A stretch of 64,000 nt of DNA from Marisa cornuarietis (GCA_004794655.1 SMMW01000003.1:18556501-18620500), one strand, 5' to 3'. Positions 40,397-54,088 are shown, counted from the first letter of the stretch. The notes: a model not told the origin generated them from the sequence alone. Made by a program: numbers and translations.

Positions 40397-42658
40397 CTAC
40401 AGCTCCTCAATGATGCGCTTATGGATGGTGGCTCGGGCGGTGTACTGGGGAAGATGGCCCATCTTTTTCAGGGAAGGGATCACCTTCGTCTTCTTGGAAT
40501 CTTCTTTCTTATTTTTTTCCTCTTCTTCTTTCATTCGTTCCTGCTTCTCTTGTTCAGCCCTCTCTTTGTCTTTCTGCTTCTTCTCTGCCGCCTCTTTCTC
40601 TCGTGTTAGTTTCTCAGCTTCTTCACGTAGATTTCCGAAGTAAATAAGGATGTTTCTCTTCCTCTTCAAGGAGTCTTCTTGTTTAGGGAGTAGATCTAGA
40701 AAACAAAATTAATTAATAATTAACAAAGCAACTATTCAACAAACCTTACCAGCAGCTGACGCTTCAAAAAAGTTTAAAAAAATCTGCTGAAACAATCAAA
40801 ACATATTTTATCCACCAGTTGTAAATAAGAGGTAAATACAAAAATTTGTGTTTTCAAAAAGATGAGCATTCACTACATAAAAAAGTTTAATGTTTTTGTT
40901 CTCCCACGCATTGGCTACTCTCTGGTATTGTAAACAAGGCTTTGAGGTCAACTCAGATCACAGTCTTAACGTGCACGAGCAGCTGAGGTAGTGGACAGAT
41001 GGACAGTTGAGGTAGTGGACAGATGGACAGTTGAGGTAGTAGACAGATGGACAGTTGAGGTAGTGAACAAAAGGACAGTTGATGTAGAGAACAGATGGAC
41101 AGTTGACGTAGTGGACAGATGAGGTAACGACTAGATGGACGGTTGAGATAGCAGATCGACAGTGGAGGTAGTGAACGGATGGTTAAGGTAGTGAACAGAT
41201 GGACTGTTGAGGTCGCAGATGGACGGTGGAGGTAGCGAACAGATGGACAGAAATTAACTGCGATCCATAGTGACGTTCTGATTGATTGTTGGCGTCACAT
41301 GCGTGACACCGCGTCACAGTGTTTGACAGTTGTGCCATCATTATAATACGTTATACACCCCGATTGGCATTGTGTATCATTACGCAGACTTCAGGAAAAC
41401 TAACAGTGCTCCCCTAAACACAGAAGAGAACAACGACCCGGTTTAGTACTAATAAACAGATGATGGAAATGTGTTAAGAATGGATATCTTCTATCTTTCT
41501 ACAGATGTCACGTAATGGTAGGTTCAACATTCTCAAATTGTATCTGATCCTGTCTCTTCAGTTCAACATGAAAATGGGAATAACAGCCATTGGTGCTGGC
41601 TGAAAAAAAGGTTGTTCCATACCTTCACTTTCTTCAAGCTTCGTGGTGAGGTCCGTAATTTGCGACAGCATATTGTCCAGCTTGCCGCTTGCCCGGGTCT
41701 TCTCAAGCAGATAGATGTAGTAATCAGCAAATCTGTAAGTATTACATCGCGTGCAACTCTTACACACTGTCACATCTTGCTATGTACCACTCTGCATGAC
41801 TTTTGTCCTTCCCAGTGGTACATGTATGCTATGCACATTGTGAAAATGCGTGTATCATTCACAGTTAGCCCGCTAGGTTAACAGACTATTAATAAACTCT
41901 TGTGTGGTATGAAAACACCTCAACCAACACAGCACAACATTGGAAGTCAGTCTGTTAAAATGGCACGACATGTGGACTGTATTGATCAGCATATGGACAG
42001 TGTATTGGTCAACATCTCACAACATTATGTGACTAGTGTATGGGGTCGAAATGACACGACTTACTGTTTGTGTTGTTGTTCCAGCTGTGATTTTTCGCTT
42101 GCGAACTGCTTGATGAGCCGTCCCTGATCGACAAACATATCAATAAAATCTCTGTGGAAAGCGGTCTTTGAGTTAATTCCGCCATTCATTCATTCATTCA
42201 TATGATGTGTTGGAGTTAAGGGATGCAACAGATTTCTCCCATGTTGTATCTTAGGCAGTCTTACGTTAGCTCTTCCCTTTCAGCGCACGTTGTATTCAAA
42301 AGTTCCATCAGTGTCTCAAATGGTTGGCGGAATGCACCCATCACACAAGACTAGTAGTGAAATGTACACATGTATCTCATTTTTCCCTTTTGGTTCATGC
42401 ATCATATGTTTGTGATTACACTATAGATACCTGTCTGTAAGCTGCTCCTATATTGTAGATGTATTTGAATGTAAGTTATTACTACATTGTATATGTATAT
42501 GTATATATGTATATGTAGGCTGATACTTGCAGACAATGGATGTTTGTGTGTAGGATACCTCTACATTATAGACAATACATGTTTGTGTGTATGATGCTGC
42601 TGCTGTAAGCTACCATCTAATGTAGACATCTTTGTACGTACGTTGCTGGGAGTTGATA

Positions 42659-42727
<69 letters not shown>

Positions 42728-43574
42728 AGAGAGAGGGAGAGAGAGCGAGCCAGTACAAAATTAATCATAAATAAGCAAAAAACGACGAAAAGATAGAACG
42801 GATTATGAGAAAAAAATAAAAAGACAAAAACAAAAAAGGAACTAAAAAGAAAATCACGAATTGCAAATAAAGAGAACTAAAACGTTTACGTGGCAAGAGA
42901 AAAAAATGAAAACTAGAAATGGCGAGACAGTTCATGTTGCAAACAATATTGTGCTCGTTTGTTTGAGACGACAGTTCCCACTTTCAAGTTCTAATTGATC
43001 ATGCCACTCACCAAAACTTCTGGGTCCGCTTGCAGCACTTGATCGACATGTTCAGCCAGGACTCGATCAAACTGGACGATTCGCCCTGACTGAAATATCA
43101 CAGCAAGGAAGACAGTCAGTGAGACACTCGATGAATGTTAATGTTGCATTCGTCGGTTATCTGTATAAAATCGCTTAAAAGTCTTCTTCAATTTCTATTT
43201 TAAAATAAGCGCAACGGGATGTAAACGTTGAGTGGAGACCCCAGCTGTACTCTTCTAATCAGACTTTGTATCTCACCCAGTAAGATTCACGTGATGGACA
43301 TACATCCCCACGTGCGAATTAATAATAGTTATATCATGTATATTAGATTACACAATACATTAGTCTGTAAAATAGACTATTTATAATGCTGGTTTGTAGC
43401 AGACATTCTAAGGCTTCTACTGGCACCCTAAAGGGACAAGAAACATTTTCCAAAATGTAAACTGTGAAGTGAGGTAACCTTGATCTCTCTTGCATTTACA
43501 GTTGTAAAGCAGCTTCGCTAGAATGTTAACTGTGATGTGGCTACATTTCAATAACTGCCTAGAATCCCTGTTAC

Positions 43575-43665
<91 letters not shown>

Positions 43666-45973
43666 CGATAACTTGCTTACTCCTTACTGTAAAGACAAAC
43701 ATTCAAATTATGACTACATCTATACTACTACAGGACTAGCTATAGTCAGACCATAAGTCGTGGGCTCTCGCCCACGACTTATGGTCTGACTACAGCTAGT
43801 CTTGTGGTACTACCGTATATTTCATGCTGCCGTCTACATTCCGGTTGAGTCCTGTTTGTTCGTTGATGAAAGTTGTCAGCATGTAGATGGAGATGTTGCC
43901 GCCAAACTGCCAGGGAGACACAATGCAATAACATTAGCTGACAGTCTGAAGAAGTAACCCAATATCTTCCTTCTACGATCACTCTCCAATCCATTTCATA
44001 TTTTTGCCTCCCTCTGCATTCTGTCTCTCAAGAAAAGCACATTCACTCACACACTCATGCTTGCACATAAAGGATATATAAGGCAGGACCACACAGATAT
44101 TCGCGGGGAAAACAAATAAAAATCAATTAAAGTAAACACTACTCATACTTATTTGTGTCTATGTATTTATATGTACTTTTTGTAAATACATAGCTGAGTG
44201 TGCATAGTTGTATGTAGTTATGGGACATGAAGTAGACTTAGCTTTGTTTACGTGGCTGTGTGGAAGTTGCTGTGTGCATGTAATTGTAAATCTTACCTGT
44301 CAGGTAAATCCTGAGCGTTATGTCATTGTAAATGTTTAAGTAGGTGTGAATGTGTATTTAGTTGTGTCGGAACTATATAGGTGGCATGCTAGTGTGTACG
44401 TAGCTGTTTTTTGTGTACGTACCTGTGTTGTGACCGAGTACATTATTGATGTGTGTAGTCTTTTAATTGTGTAATTTAAAGTGTAATTGTGTACAGCCAT
44501 TTCTAGTCTCTTGGTTTATAGGAAAACTCCTTTAAAACAGGAAGATATTCTAGGTCCTGACTTTGATGTCAGGTCAGACAGATAAATACAGATTTATGCA
44601 TTGAACGTGTCAATATAGGGTGCCAAACATATTTAGAATACTGTTTTGAGACACTCCCAACAAAAATGTTGACCTACTCTTTTGGCCACACTTTTGTCGT
44701 TAGTGGGGTACCAGAACACTACGGGCACGTCTCTTGATTTGTACCTGCAAGGAAAATGCACTACAGTCTCTGGTAACCTGCACAGTGCTCTTGACTTGAC
44801 GATGTTCTGCCTGCAACTAGCTACAGTGTCAAACTCCTTTCATCACATCGACTTTATCTTGTGTAGACTAATGTTCAATCGCAACAATTCACGTACTGAC
44901 TGTTGTGAAGAATGAGTAAAAAGATTAAGAGAATTGTTGTATACAGTGAAGGAAGAATACACCAACAAAACAATTGCCGTATACAGTGAAGAACGAGTGA
45001 AAAAATACCATAGTGAATGAAAGCATTGCAGGGTACAGTGAAGAAGGAATACAAACAGAGGACTACAGTACGCAGCGAGGAAAAAGTCTAAACAGTAGTA
45101 TACGTAGAGGGAGAGAAAGAATGCATAAAGGTAACTGGACTAGAAATGTTATACAGACAAGAGGTTATAGCCAACGACTTACTGGCTGTCCCGCAGTGCT
45201 CTCTCCTTGTCCACATTAAGTTTACATATCAAGATCTGAAAGGGCAAAAGCTTGTGAGACAACATATTTTAAAACACTTATAAGTACACATACACACAGC
45301 ACCATCTATAAAGTTTCTTCCCATGGCTTCTCGTCCCATGTCGTTCATTGGTTCTTTTGATCTACATGGCTTCCAGTTTCTAGTTTACAAGAGCGAACAG
45401 TCAATAAACTTTAGCGCCGCGCGCTACCTGTCATCGGGATAACTACTGTTTGGTTTACATGATGGATAGGACGCGGAGTGTGTCTGTTGACAGTCATCTG
45501 TCTCGTCCTGCTCCACTCGTTTGCGATGTTCCCTAAGGTTCTGTCATTGGACTCAGTCACAAAAATACTGTGAGTCTTTTTACTGTGAGTTTTGTAAGTT
45601 CATCCGCCACGTTCTTTCTCGACAAACTGCTAACACTCTTTTCTGAATATTCGTTTTTCCAAAAGAAATTATACTCACTGCTTCGTCGTTCCGGAAGACC
45701 TTAGCCACGTTTTCCATAACGCTAACCTCTTCCTGCGTTTCTGGGTAATCAACAACAAAGCATGGTGAGTGGTCAGTTGAACTATTTGCTTTTCTTATTT
45801 TTCTAAATTCAGTTATTGTGATTACTGTGCTTTCTGTGTCATTCTCTGTAATATCGCATCCACAGATAAGGACAACGACACATGCGCGTTCACACATGCA
45901 TATGTGAAGATTTGTGGTACTACGACGATGCAGCATCACGAGAATGCTGTTGGTTGTATGTGGGTCCTAGCGC

Positions 45974-46052
<79 letters not shown>

Positions 46053-49000
46053 ACAGCAGTCTCTCATGGTATACCTTTGTCGTAGGTAAGTAAGAGAACG
46101 CTCTGTCTCGGCGTCTTGACAATTTCCTGGAAGTTGTGGGAGTTAACCTCCACGGCGTACTTCCGCTCCACCGCCCTGTAGTTGCCATGAAGTCTCCTCG
46201 CGATCTCGTCGAGAATTTCATCAACCGTCACATCCACCAAGAAACTGGTAAACAATTTCGAAGAATCCAGGATTATGATCTTTAGTCCTCCTCTTTCTAG
46301 TTGCCATCACTTCTATCGCCAGCCTAACCCTGATACCACTACTTTTGACAACGACAACAAAAGCAAGAGAAAGGAGGAGTAGCAGAATATGTGTGAAAAT
46401 AATTGTCACATAGGTTTTTTCATCAGTACTGACTAGCTAAGTACAGTACTCGTCCAGGGGTACTCGTCATGGTAATGAAGAAACCAAAAAGAGCTTACAA
46501 ATCATGATCCTCGATGCCATCTCGGTAGAAGATAAGGGCTGGCAGCTCAGCGATCCCCCATTCTTGTATCAACCGCTTGTCGTGGACGCGAGCGAAGAAG
46601 ATCTCAGGGTCACGTGGAAACGCTTGCGATGCCGCCACGAAGAACGGGAAGAGGAGGCGGCATCGGGTGCATGCTGACAGAAACAAGAAATCATGCACGG
46701 GCTTCAGAGACCAACACACAATGGTCGCATGGCTAAGCTGGCACACGCTTCCACGCATCATTTAGCACCATTAAAAATCTCTAAGTTGTACTTACTTGGG
46801 CTGTCAACAAATATGACGACCAGCAGCTTGTTTTTCCGGAACTGTTGAAACAGAAGTGAAGAATTTCAAGCGCTAGAGAAATCTGCTATCAGATTTGCAT
46901 GCAAATATCCAACCGTCAATGTCACGTCAGATGTACCGAGGATATACATACACCACGATTTATCGTATGCTTTCTTTTATAGTCAAAATATCTCTCAAAC
47001 AGACTTTAAGAAGAGATAAATGTCACGGTAGTTAATGTCGAGAGCTTTATTAATTAGTGTGGCCAAAACAGCCAGGCATTTACTTGGCGTGACCAAAATA
47101 TCTTACCCTAAGCCGAGGCCAAGAGCTGTGCTGATTAGTGTAACCAAAATGTACTTCAAATAGAATCTTACGCAAGAGATGTTGGAGACAGGTGCACCTC
47201 AAAAAATCTGTTTTCTACGTTGCTCTCATGCAGTCAGTTAATTTCGTCCAGGAGAGAGGGGAGGAAGAGAAATGAGGAAGACAACTGTACAGTTTATTTG
47301 ATGACCAAAAGCCATTTCAAATGGAGGGAATTACATAGTTTCATAATATTTTTAAAGGTTCCTCAGAGATCAAAAATTTAAAAAAAAACTGGATTAGTGT
47401 ACTAAAAAATAAAATAGTATTTAACGTCAATATCACCACTGTCATTAGATGTATCCCTAGCATTCTTAGGCTCGCACTGACGGGGACAGGGAGAAACAAA
47501 GGACAAGATGGTGACCAACATTACGAGTCAGTGTGAGACCTTGTCACGGATCGATCCGTGACAGTAAGTAATGTAAGAATTGGAGTTAGTTCCCTTTATG
47601 TACTAAGACACAGGGCTAGTCCCCCTTTAACAGTACGAGAAATGCAGGAGAGTACGGCTCAGGAGAGAGAGTGTGTCTGAGTAAAGTAGTAACGGTAGCA
47701 CCTGTAAGTCAGGTGAACTGATTTATTTATTCCCCGACCAAACGTCCTAGTGTAAGGACATAGGAATACGTGCTGTGTGAAAGAGACAGGGGAGAAAATC
47801 TAATTCCTTGACTAGTCAAGGTATGGAATGTTTTTTTTTATTGATTGATCTTGGTAATACAGTCATTTTCTTTATTGATCGGTCTTTGTAATAGGCCTGG
47901 AGAGAATGACGAGTGCTTATGATATTTGATTTTCTTAGAAAGAAGTGTGATAGTTGTGAATGTATAATATAATGTGGTTATTGATAAGAGGTATAGAAGT
48001 TTCGATGGGAAACATATTGTATCAGTTAAATTTGGTGTGAGGATTTCAGGAATTACTTGGGGAGAAGAGCAAGAAGTTTTTGGAGGCAATGAGATTTAGG
48101 AGTGTATCGTATTCAGTCTACGTACCTGCCCAGACAGTACGAGCTGAGAAGGATTATTGAAGTGTAGCCTCGTCAAACTGTGTGTACTCCGTGGTGTTGG
48201 AGACGAGGAGTATTGGAGCAGAGTCTCCTCAACATTCTGTGTGAATTTCGACCTGAGTATCCTGTCGTCAGCGATCTGTTTGCCCTACGACTAAGGAGTA
48301 TATTTTCTTCAACGTTCTGTGCGCATTAATTTCGGCATTTTGTCTTCCGCGTGCCAAGTGCACCTTGTCAAGGGAGATAATTTCTAGGATAGTGTATGTA
48401 GGGGAGTGGATGAATTCTGACCGAACTTGACAGTAAGTGTGTTTTGATAATTCTCGGGTCTAAATAAGAATATCATCTTGGGACGTTGGTATTCCCTATT
48501 TCGATCACCTTTTGAAGAAACTGTGTGCGCTTGCACATTTACGAGATCTTGATTAATGGAGAGAAGCGTGGTTTGTTGAGGTTGACTATTTGGATGGTTG
48601 GGAGTTGGGATATCTACGTTAACGTTACTGATTTGGAAGTGATGAATTGTGCAGTTATCCTACACACATATACAAGTTAGAACACCCCGAAATTACACAG
48701 CATTACTAACCCACGAACAGATCTTTGTATTGTGTTGCGTGAAAGAACACGTGCGGAACGCCGTTCGGTCAGTGTGTGGTGTATGTGACTTGTCTGCACG
48801 TTGCTTATCCCTAACAGACCTGCACGCAGCCACGTGTGATGACTTCGATCATAAGGCCTCGTTTCAAATCCTCTCAAGCCTTTCTCAACAAGACTTCTAG
48901 ATTAAAAATATAGATATATATTTTGTACTCAGGCGTTTTAAGAGTATAGCACAGATTGACCCTTGACAACAATAACACGGTTGGCAAGATAGAGGAAATC

Positions 49001-49711
49001 GTTTTGTGTACTGTGAACAGTACACTTGGACCATATAGGATCTGAAAGAAGAGTTATCTTTGGGGTTGTCTAGCCACTAGAATAAGGAGGGAGCTAGCGC
49101 TTCTGTGCCGAGGTCTATTGTGCCCTTAGTCACGCCAGTATCTACGGGGTTGTAGATCGAACCCGAGCAGCTGTTGTCGGGCTTCACTGACATCTGAGCA
49201 ACGTGGTTTGCTCGCAATCAATCGCGTCTTCGTAGGCAGGCGTCCACCCCATGTACACTAGTAGGTGAAAGTGAACATAAACTTGCTCTTGTACAATGCC
49301 CGCAACTTATTTTTTATTTATTTTTTTTTCGTTAAAGAAATTTTTTGTCACTTGACAACATAGATATCGTCTGATGCTCATAAACCTCAAAGAGAAAGGA
49401 CTTTCACTCACTCCACTCTGGAATCCTGATTACTGGAGATCAGTCCAAAAATGTGTTCCTAGTACTCCACCAACTTATTACAACAGTTTTGAAAAATTTC
49501 TTTTCAAAAGTCGTAGATGGGAATAGGTTTATTACTTTTTAATTCTAACAAAATAATTTCACAGCGAGGGTGAATAAAACGTGTCCTGTTTACTTACCTC
49601 TTCGATACTTTCCTTATTTAGTTCGTGGATCTGTGACAAACAACCAGAAAATGTCAGAAATATCGCAAGAACAACTGTCAGCGTCCCACAATCGGCCCTG
49701 ACGGTCGTCAT
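40397..49711 (-). CDS. ER protein disulfide isomerase-like protein: two thioredoxin domains, ERp29-type helical domain, charged tail
   Basis: Predicted secretory-pathway thiol oxidoreductase or chaperone. Exons in transcript order: 49711-49598, 46841-46796, 46673-46499, 46244-46075, 45740-45679, 45235-45183, 44744-44678, 43906-43814, 43089-43012, 42165-42065, 41732-41623, 40695-40397; about 455 aa. Residues 1-26 are a signal peptide. Trx1 (about 27-145) has C55-T-R-C58 after VVIFVDSPT and a cis-Pro in ELP98AL. Trx2 (about 150-258) keeps the fold (VEVNSHNFQEIV, ICKLNVDKE, DVPVVFWYP) but has TYDKETQ where CxxC would sit, so it is redox-inactive. Residues about 260-370 (INEQTGLNRNVDG, then helices ending KRKRNILIYF) match the ERp29/PDI-D helical domain. 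A Lys/Glu coiled coil follows and the protein ends RIIEEL. The acceptor of exon 10 (AAAG at 42166) is weak and chosen by phase. An in-frame ATG at 49759 is possible. Confidence 0.82.
40990..41260 (+). repeat. Minisatellite, about 24-bp unit
   Basis: Degenerate repeats of GTAGTGGACAGATGGACAGT plus TGAG, about eleven copies. It lies in intron 11 of the PDI-like gene. Confidence 0.85.
42663..42747 (+). repeat. (CA)n(GA)n microsatellite
   Basis: About 60 bp of CA followed by about 25 bp of GA-rich sequence, in an intron of the PDI-like gene. Confidence 0.95.
43575..43665 (+). repeat. (TTAG)n tetranucleotide microsatellite, about 23 units
   Basis: Uninterrupted TTAG repeats of about 91 bp in intron 8 of the PDI-like gene. 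Confidence 0.95.
43735..43800. repeat. 31-bp-arm perfect hairpin next to a splice donor
   Basis: Arms ACTAGCTATAGTCAGACC... and its complement pair over 31 bp with one mismatch around a TCTC loop, the stem top being GTGGGC/GCCCAC. The right arm ends 14 bp from the exon 8 end (43814) of the PDI-like gene, placing the hairpin at the start of intron 8. Confidence 0.92.
45977..46051 (+). repeat. (GT)n microsatellite
   Basis: About 75 bp of GT in the intron that follows exon 4 of the PDI-like gene, starting 24 bp beyond the donor. Confidence 0.95.
46842..49597 (-). other. Intron 1 of the PDI-like gene
   Basis: A 2.8-kb intron. A block from about 47542 to 49290 has a distinct, more GC-balanced composition and opens with the perfect 22-bp palindrome TGTCACGGATC/GATCCGTGACA. 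This could be the edge of an LTR or other inserted element; no second copy is present to confirm it. No host exon was seen. Confidence 0.5.
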
Positions 49712-51825
49712 CGTGCAAAAGAAATTGACTCCAACGATGAGCTTCCTCACTGTTAACACACGGTGTGACTTGGCTTCCGACTTCTGCCGAAGAAAGACGG
49801 AGGTAGCCGAGTGAAGCAGTGATTTCGATATTCTGTTTGCTTACAAGCTGGCCAGCTGCTTTCACGTAGCAGGGCGATTTAAAACTATTGATTGACACGT
49901 TGGCAGCAAAGTTAAGGACTTTGATTAATAATGTGAGAGTAGAGTATCAAATTTTAAGTGGCGATGTGGTCAGTGGGGTAACTGATATTTAATATATTGT
50001 GCCACTTAATGGAATAAAAAAAATCAGTAAAAAATTTTGTATTTTTGTTGAGCTGAAAGAAGATATTATCGTTCGTTTGCAATATATGATACTTGCATGA
50101 TTGTCGTGAAAGGGCCTGATATTCATTAGTGTCTTACGAAATCATTCAGAATTTTTTTTCAGATATGAATCATGGGTTCCCCCACCCCACCCCCCCACCC
50201 TTTAAAGACCTACACAAATGGTTCGAGTTATAAACAGGTTCTGGTATTTAGAGATAATGATAATATAAATATATTCTGTAAATTTCAGCGCCTGAAACAC
50301 AGCGGCTTATTTATTGTCTAACTTACATAAGTTGGTGATTTGCACTTACAGTCAGCAAGTCCTGCAAAATCTCGCTCGCTCGCTCGCTCGCGCGCGCGAA
50401 TAACGTGTGACGTCACAGCCGGTGGCGTCCATGGTGTGTCTCAGTAAGCATTTAGTGGAGCAATACATCAGGTTTATCAGACGATCTTCATTTATCGTGC
50501 TCTAGTAGCCAAGACGAGTGTGAAACGCTGTTGTCTAGCCTTGAAAGGATTAAATCTGACATTTTGAACCAGAGGATTGTGAGAGTTCCAAACCCCAAAC
50601 ACAATATGCTCAGGCAGCAGACGACAGGCGAGGGAATCGTTTAATTTTATTTACTTTCTCGAGATTCGTGTTTTCTCCCTGCGATTTCATGTTGAAGGCA
50701 TTAATAAATGATACGAAAGGAGACAATTTAAGTGTCTTTAACACCGTATTCTCCAAAGACCTAAAATAAAAAGGTTGATGACTCCACAAAGTCTTTCGGG
50801 CTATTTCAAAATGTAAGTCTCGATTAATGTTATCCTGCTGATAGTATTCGGATCTAGTTCCGAAAATTAAGCATCGTCAGGGTGAGTTTACACTTTTGTC
50901 TGTTTTGGAAAGACATTGGACATTTATTTAATGGAAGGAGTAAGAGGAAGTGAGTGCGCGATAAAGTAGTACTTTAAAGACGAATGAGAGAGATTATTGT
51001 GTTTATGTTTTATATGTTGAATTTTTAAATACCTTGTAGCCCATAAGACTCCCCCCCCCCTCACAACCAACAAGAAAGGAACCTCTCTACAATTGAAAAC
51101 ACGAAGCCCAGTGACAGGTCTTTGTTATTTGTGGAGTGAAGGTACACGTGTGGACACAGTGTTTTCATGTCTGCCTCGCTGTGTTTGTGACATACACACA
51201 TTAATGAACTGAAAATATATGCGTGACTGATGTCTTGTGCATTATTTTGTATTTTCAAATTTCTCTTTTGATAAGAAACGTGGGTCTTCGTACCGTGTTT
51301 GCTTTGTTCAGTGTAGCACCAAGACAGCCGTTTTGTGCGTTTGATGTATGCGATGAGTGATGAATACGATGTTTGAAGTATGTAATGGGTACTTGGTGTT
51401 TACAATATGTGTTTGATTTATGCAATGTGTGTTGGATGTTTGATGTATACGATGTATGGAAAATGAACGCGATGTTTGTTTGAAGTATGCAATGGGTGCT
51501 TGGTGTATGCAATGCGTGTTGGATGTTTGATGTATGCGCGATGTGTGTGATGTTTGTGTGTGCAAGTGTTCGTGATATTTCTTTTCCATTTCTCTTAATA
51601 ATACAGACATGTATACGTATATTCGTACATACAACCATGCATGCACGCAGACACATAAACACATACTTCTAGAACGACAATCTACAGTCCATAAAAGTTT
51701 GTTAGCAACATGGTCTCTTAACGAAACAATAATTCCTTCTTTGTCTCCTACCATCTGTCATAGTTTACAGAGCTAAGTGTTCTGCAACAGTCCTTTTACA
51801 GAAGGCAAGAACTGTCCCCTGAGTC
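49712..51825. other. Region between the PDI-like gene start and the end of the VWC/ShKT gene
   Basis: It contains the promoter side of the PDI-like gene, a (CTCG)n/CG-rich patch near 50371-50398 and a degenerate TGTTTGATGTATGCGATG repeat at 51335-51560. Low-complexity open frames there are repeat by-products. No gene was recognised. Confidence 0.55.
51335..51560 (+). repeat. Degenerate repeat with TTTGATGTATGCGATG core
   Basis: Variants of TTTGATGTATGCGATG and AAGTATGCAATGGGTGCTTG recur about nine times in the 3' flank of the VWC/ShKT gene. Confidence 0.6.
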
Positions 51826-54019
51826 TTACTCCGGGCCATAGCCAGGAGGATAGTTGATGGTATAGCCGCTCGGACAGCTAGGCGTGGAGCAGCATTTCCC
51901 AGTGATAGGTGCCACAAGAGTGCATGCGGACGGCAGTTGCCAGCGTACACACCTGTTGGTAAGACAAGAGGTGAGCGCTACCTTGCGTCTATCTTGCAGT
52001 AACGACAAGAGCTAAAACTAAAAAAAGACGTTACCTGTATAACTAAACGTACTCTTAGCTTTTGTTACAATAAAACAGCTACGCATTCAAGTATAGAGAA
52101 ATAAATACACTGTAAAAGAATGTATTTAAAAACTTGCAGGAACGGAATGCATTTTTTTCAAGAACATGAAGTTGAAAAACTAGCTTTGTAATTAGAGACT
52201 GCAAAGACAGACCAGAAAGGAGACAAGATCTGTCTGTGTTAGAAATAAGGGTGGGGAGGGAGGAAGGGGAGCAAGGATTTAGAGCTGTCTCACCTGGCTT
52301 GGCAGTGATACTCGCCCGTGTTGTTGTCTATACAGGAGCACGTGTAATCACAGCCGTCATTCCAGGTGGCGCCTGCCAGGTACACCTCGTTCTTGTACAG
52401 ACAGCCTTTCTGCGCTGCAAGCACCGAAACAGGCTCGTATCTATTTTTGTGTATGAACATGTTTATGTGTGTGTGTGAATATGTCTGTGGCAATGGGTTT
52501 CTGTGTGCGCACGTCGATGTGTAACTGTGTCGATGTGTACGTATGTATGTATATTGATGGAACTATGACGATGTGTACATATGTATATATGGATGGAACT
52601 GTGTCGATGTGTACGTATGTATACATGGATGGAACTATGTCAATGTGTACATATGTATATATGGATGGAACTGTGTTGGTGTGTACGTATATATATATAT
52701 ATATATGGATGCAGCTGTGTTGATGTTTACATATGTATACATGGATGTAACTGTGTCGATGTGTACGTATGTCTATATGGATGTAACTGTGTCGATGTTG
52801 GTTATGTGTACACATGTATATATGGATGTAACTATCGATGTGCACGCATGTGTATATAGATGAAACTGTGTCGATGTTTACGTATGTCTATATGGATGTA
52901 ACTATGTACAAGAGTTCATTGCATTGTTTCTACTGAAGAACTGTCGAGTTACGGAATGTCGTGCTGTCTTACGGTGGACGATGTTGTTGGAGTCACAGAC
53001 AGGTACTGAACAGCATTCATTGTCCGGTTTCTCCAGTCGGCAACCTTGTTGCAAGAAAGTGTACGTCGGGCATCTGTCAAACGCAACAAGGGAGACATTC
53101 TTTTGACAGCTTGTTATTCGGAGAAAAGTCACAAGTCTTCGCCAGTATCTTGCTGTGCCATCCTACTTAGATCGTATGTTACTGCCTGTTCTTGTACTAT
53201 TACTAATCAGTAACTAGACCACATCGCGCACTTCTTATTCCCTTGTCCCGTAAAAACTTAATAGGCTATACCAGAAGGACCAATGTGTGTGTGTGTGTGT
53301 CTTTTATAGTAGCTGTTATATTTGTGATGAAATTACAGATACTATATAAACTGAAACAGAATTCAATAATCGTCATCGTCGTCGTCGTCGTCTTTGTTGT
53401 ATTTGTTGTATGATTATTTAAAGCATGCCATGAGACTTCCGTCTCCACGCACCTTGCTCCACAGCGATAATAGCCTGTCTGTCCGTTGACACATGTGCAG
53501 TTGTAGTCGCACCCATCTTGCCACTCCTCCCCGTGCTTGTACGTGCGACCATTGTAGTAACAGCCAACAACTGACAGAGAGACACAGCGCCAGCCTTCAA
53601 ACCAACGCCTTTCAAGGTGTAACAGTGTTCAATGCATGAAAGTACAGAAGCTCAATATAACTCAACATAAAGTATGTGTGGCTGTCTATCTCTTTATAAC
53701 GCCACATGTGGGATTATAAACCCACGTTGATAAAAGTGAATTTTACATGTTACCTAAATTCGGTATCAGACAATTTGAGCTTCAGTAATCTGACCTAGAA
53801 CAAACATTAGCCTATCTTACCGACATGTGTTTAACCATAGCTATACTGCAGCCTGTAATACCCACTTCTATAAGGGTTGTTATTCATACCACATTACAAA
53901 AATACGCCAGTACCAGAGCTGGGACGTCACGTGATCTAAACAGCTGTGCCTTGTGAAGAACACATTTCCAAGTAACAAAGCCGAAGTCATTGTGCTTTGG
54001 AGGCTCCAGTAAATTATTA

Positions 54020-54088
<69 letters not shown>

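Noticed and set aside
42149..42151. Stronger-looking acceptor CCACAG|AGATTT for exon 10 of the PDI-like gene
   Set aside because: It is out of phase with exon 9, which ends in phase 0; the weaker acceptor before 42165 keeps the frame, so it was preferred with reservation.
43575..43665. (TTAG)n as an interstitial telomere
   Set aside because: Molluscan telomeres are TTAGGG; this is a plain tetranucleotide microsatellite.
51308..51754. Minus-strand open frames of 135-148 aa rich in His, Thr, Ile and Ser
   Set aside because: They translate the degenerate TGTTTGATGTATGCGATG repeat; no domain, no splice partners and three frames are open at once.
52441..52863. Open frames on both strands with Tyr-Ile-His or Val-Tyr-Met repeats
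   Set aside because: Produced by the 33-bp minisatellite inside an intron of the VWC/ShKT gene.
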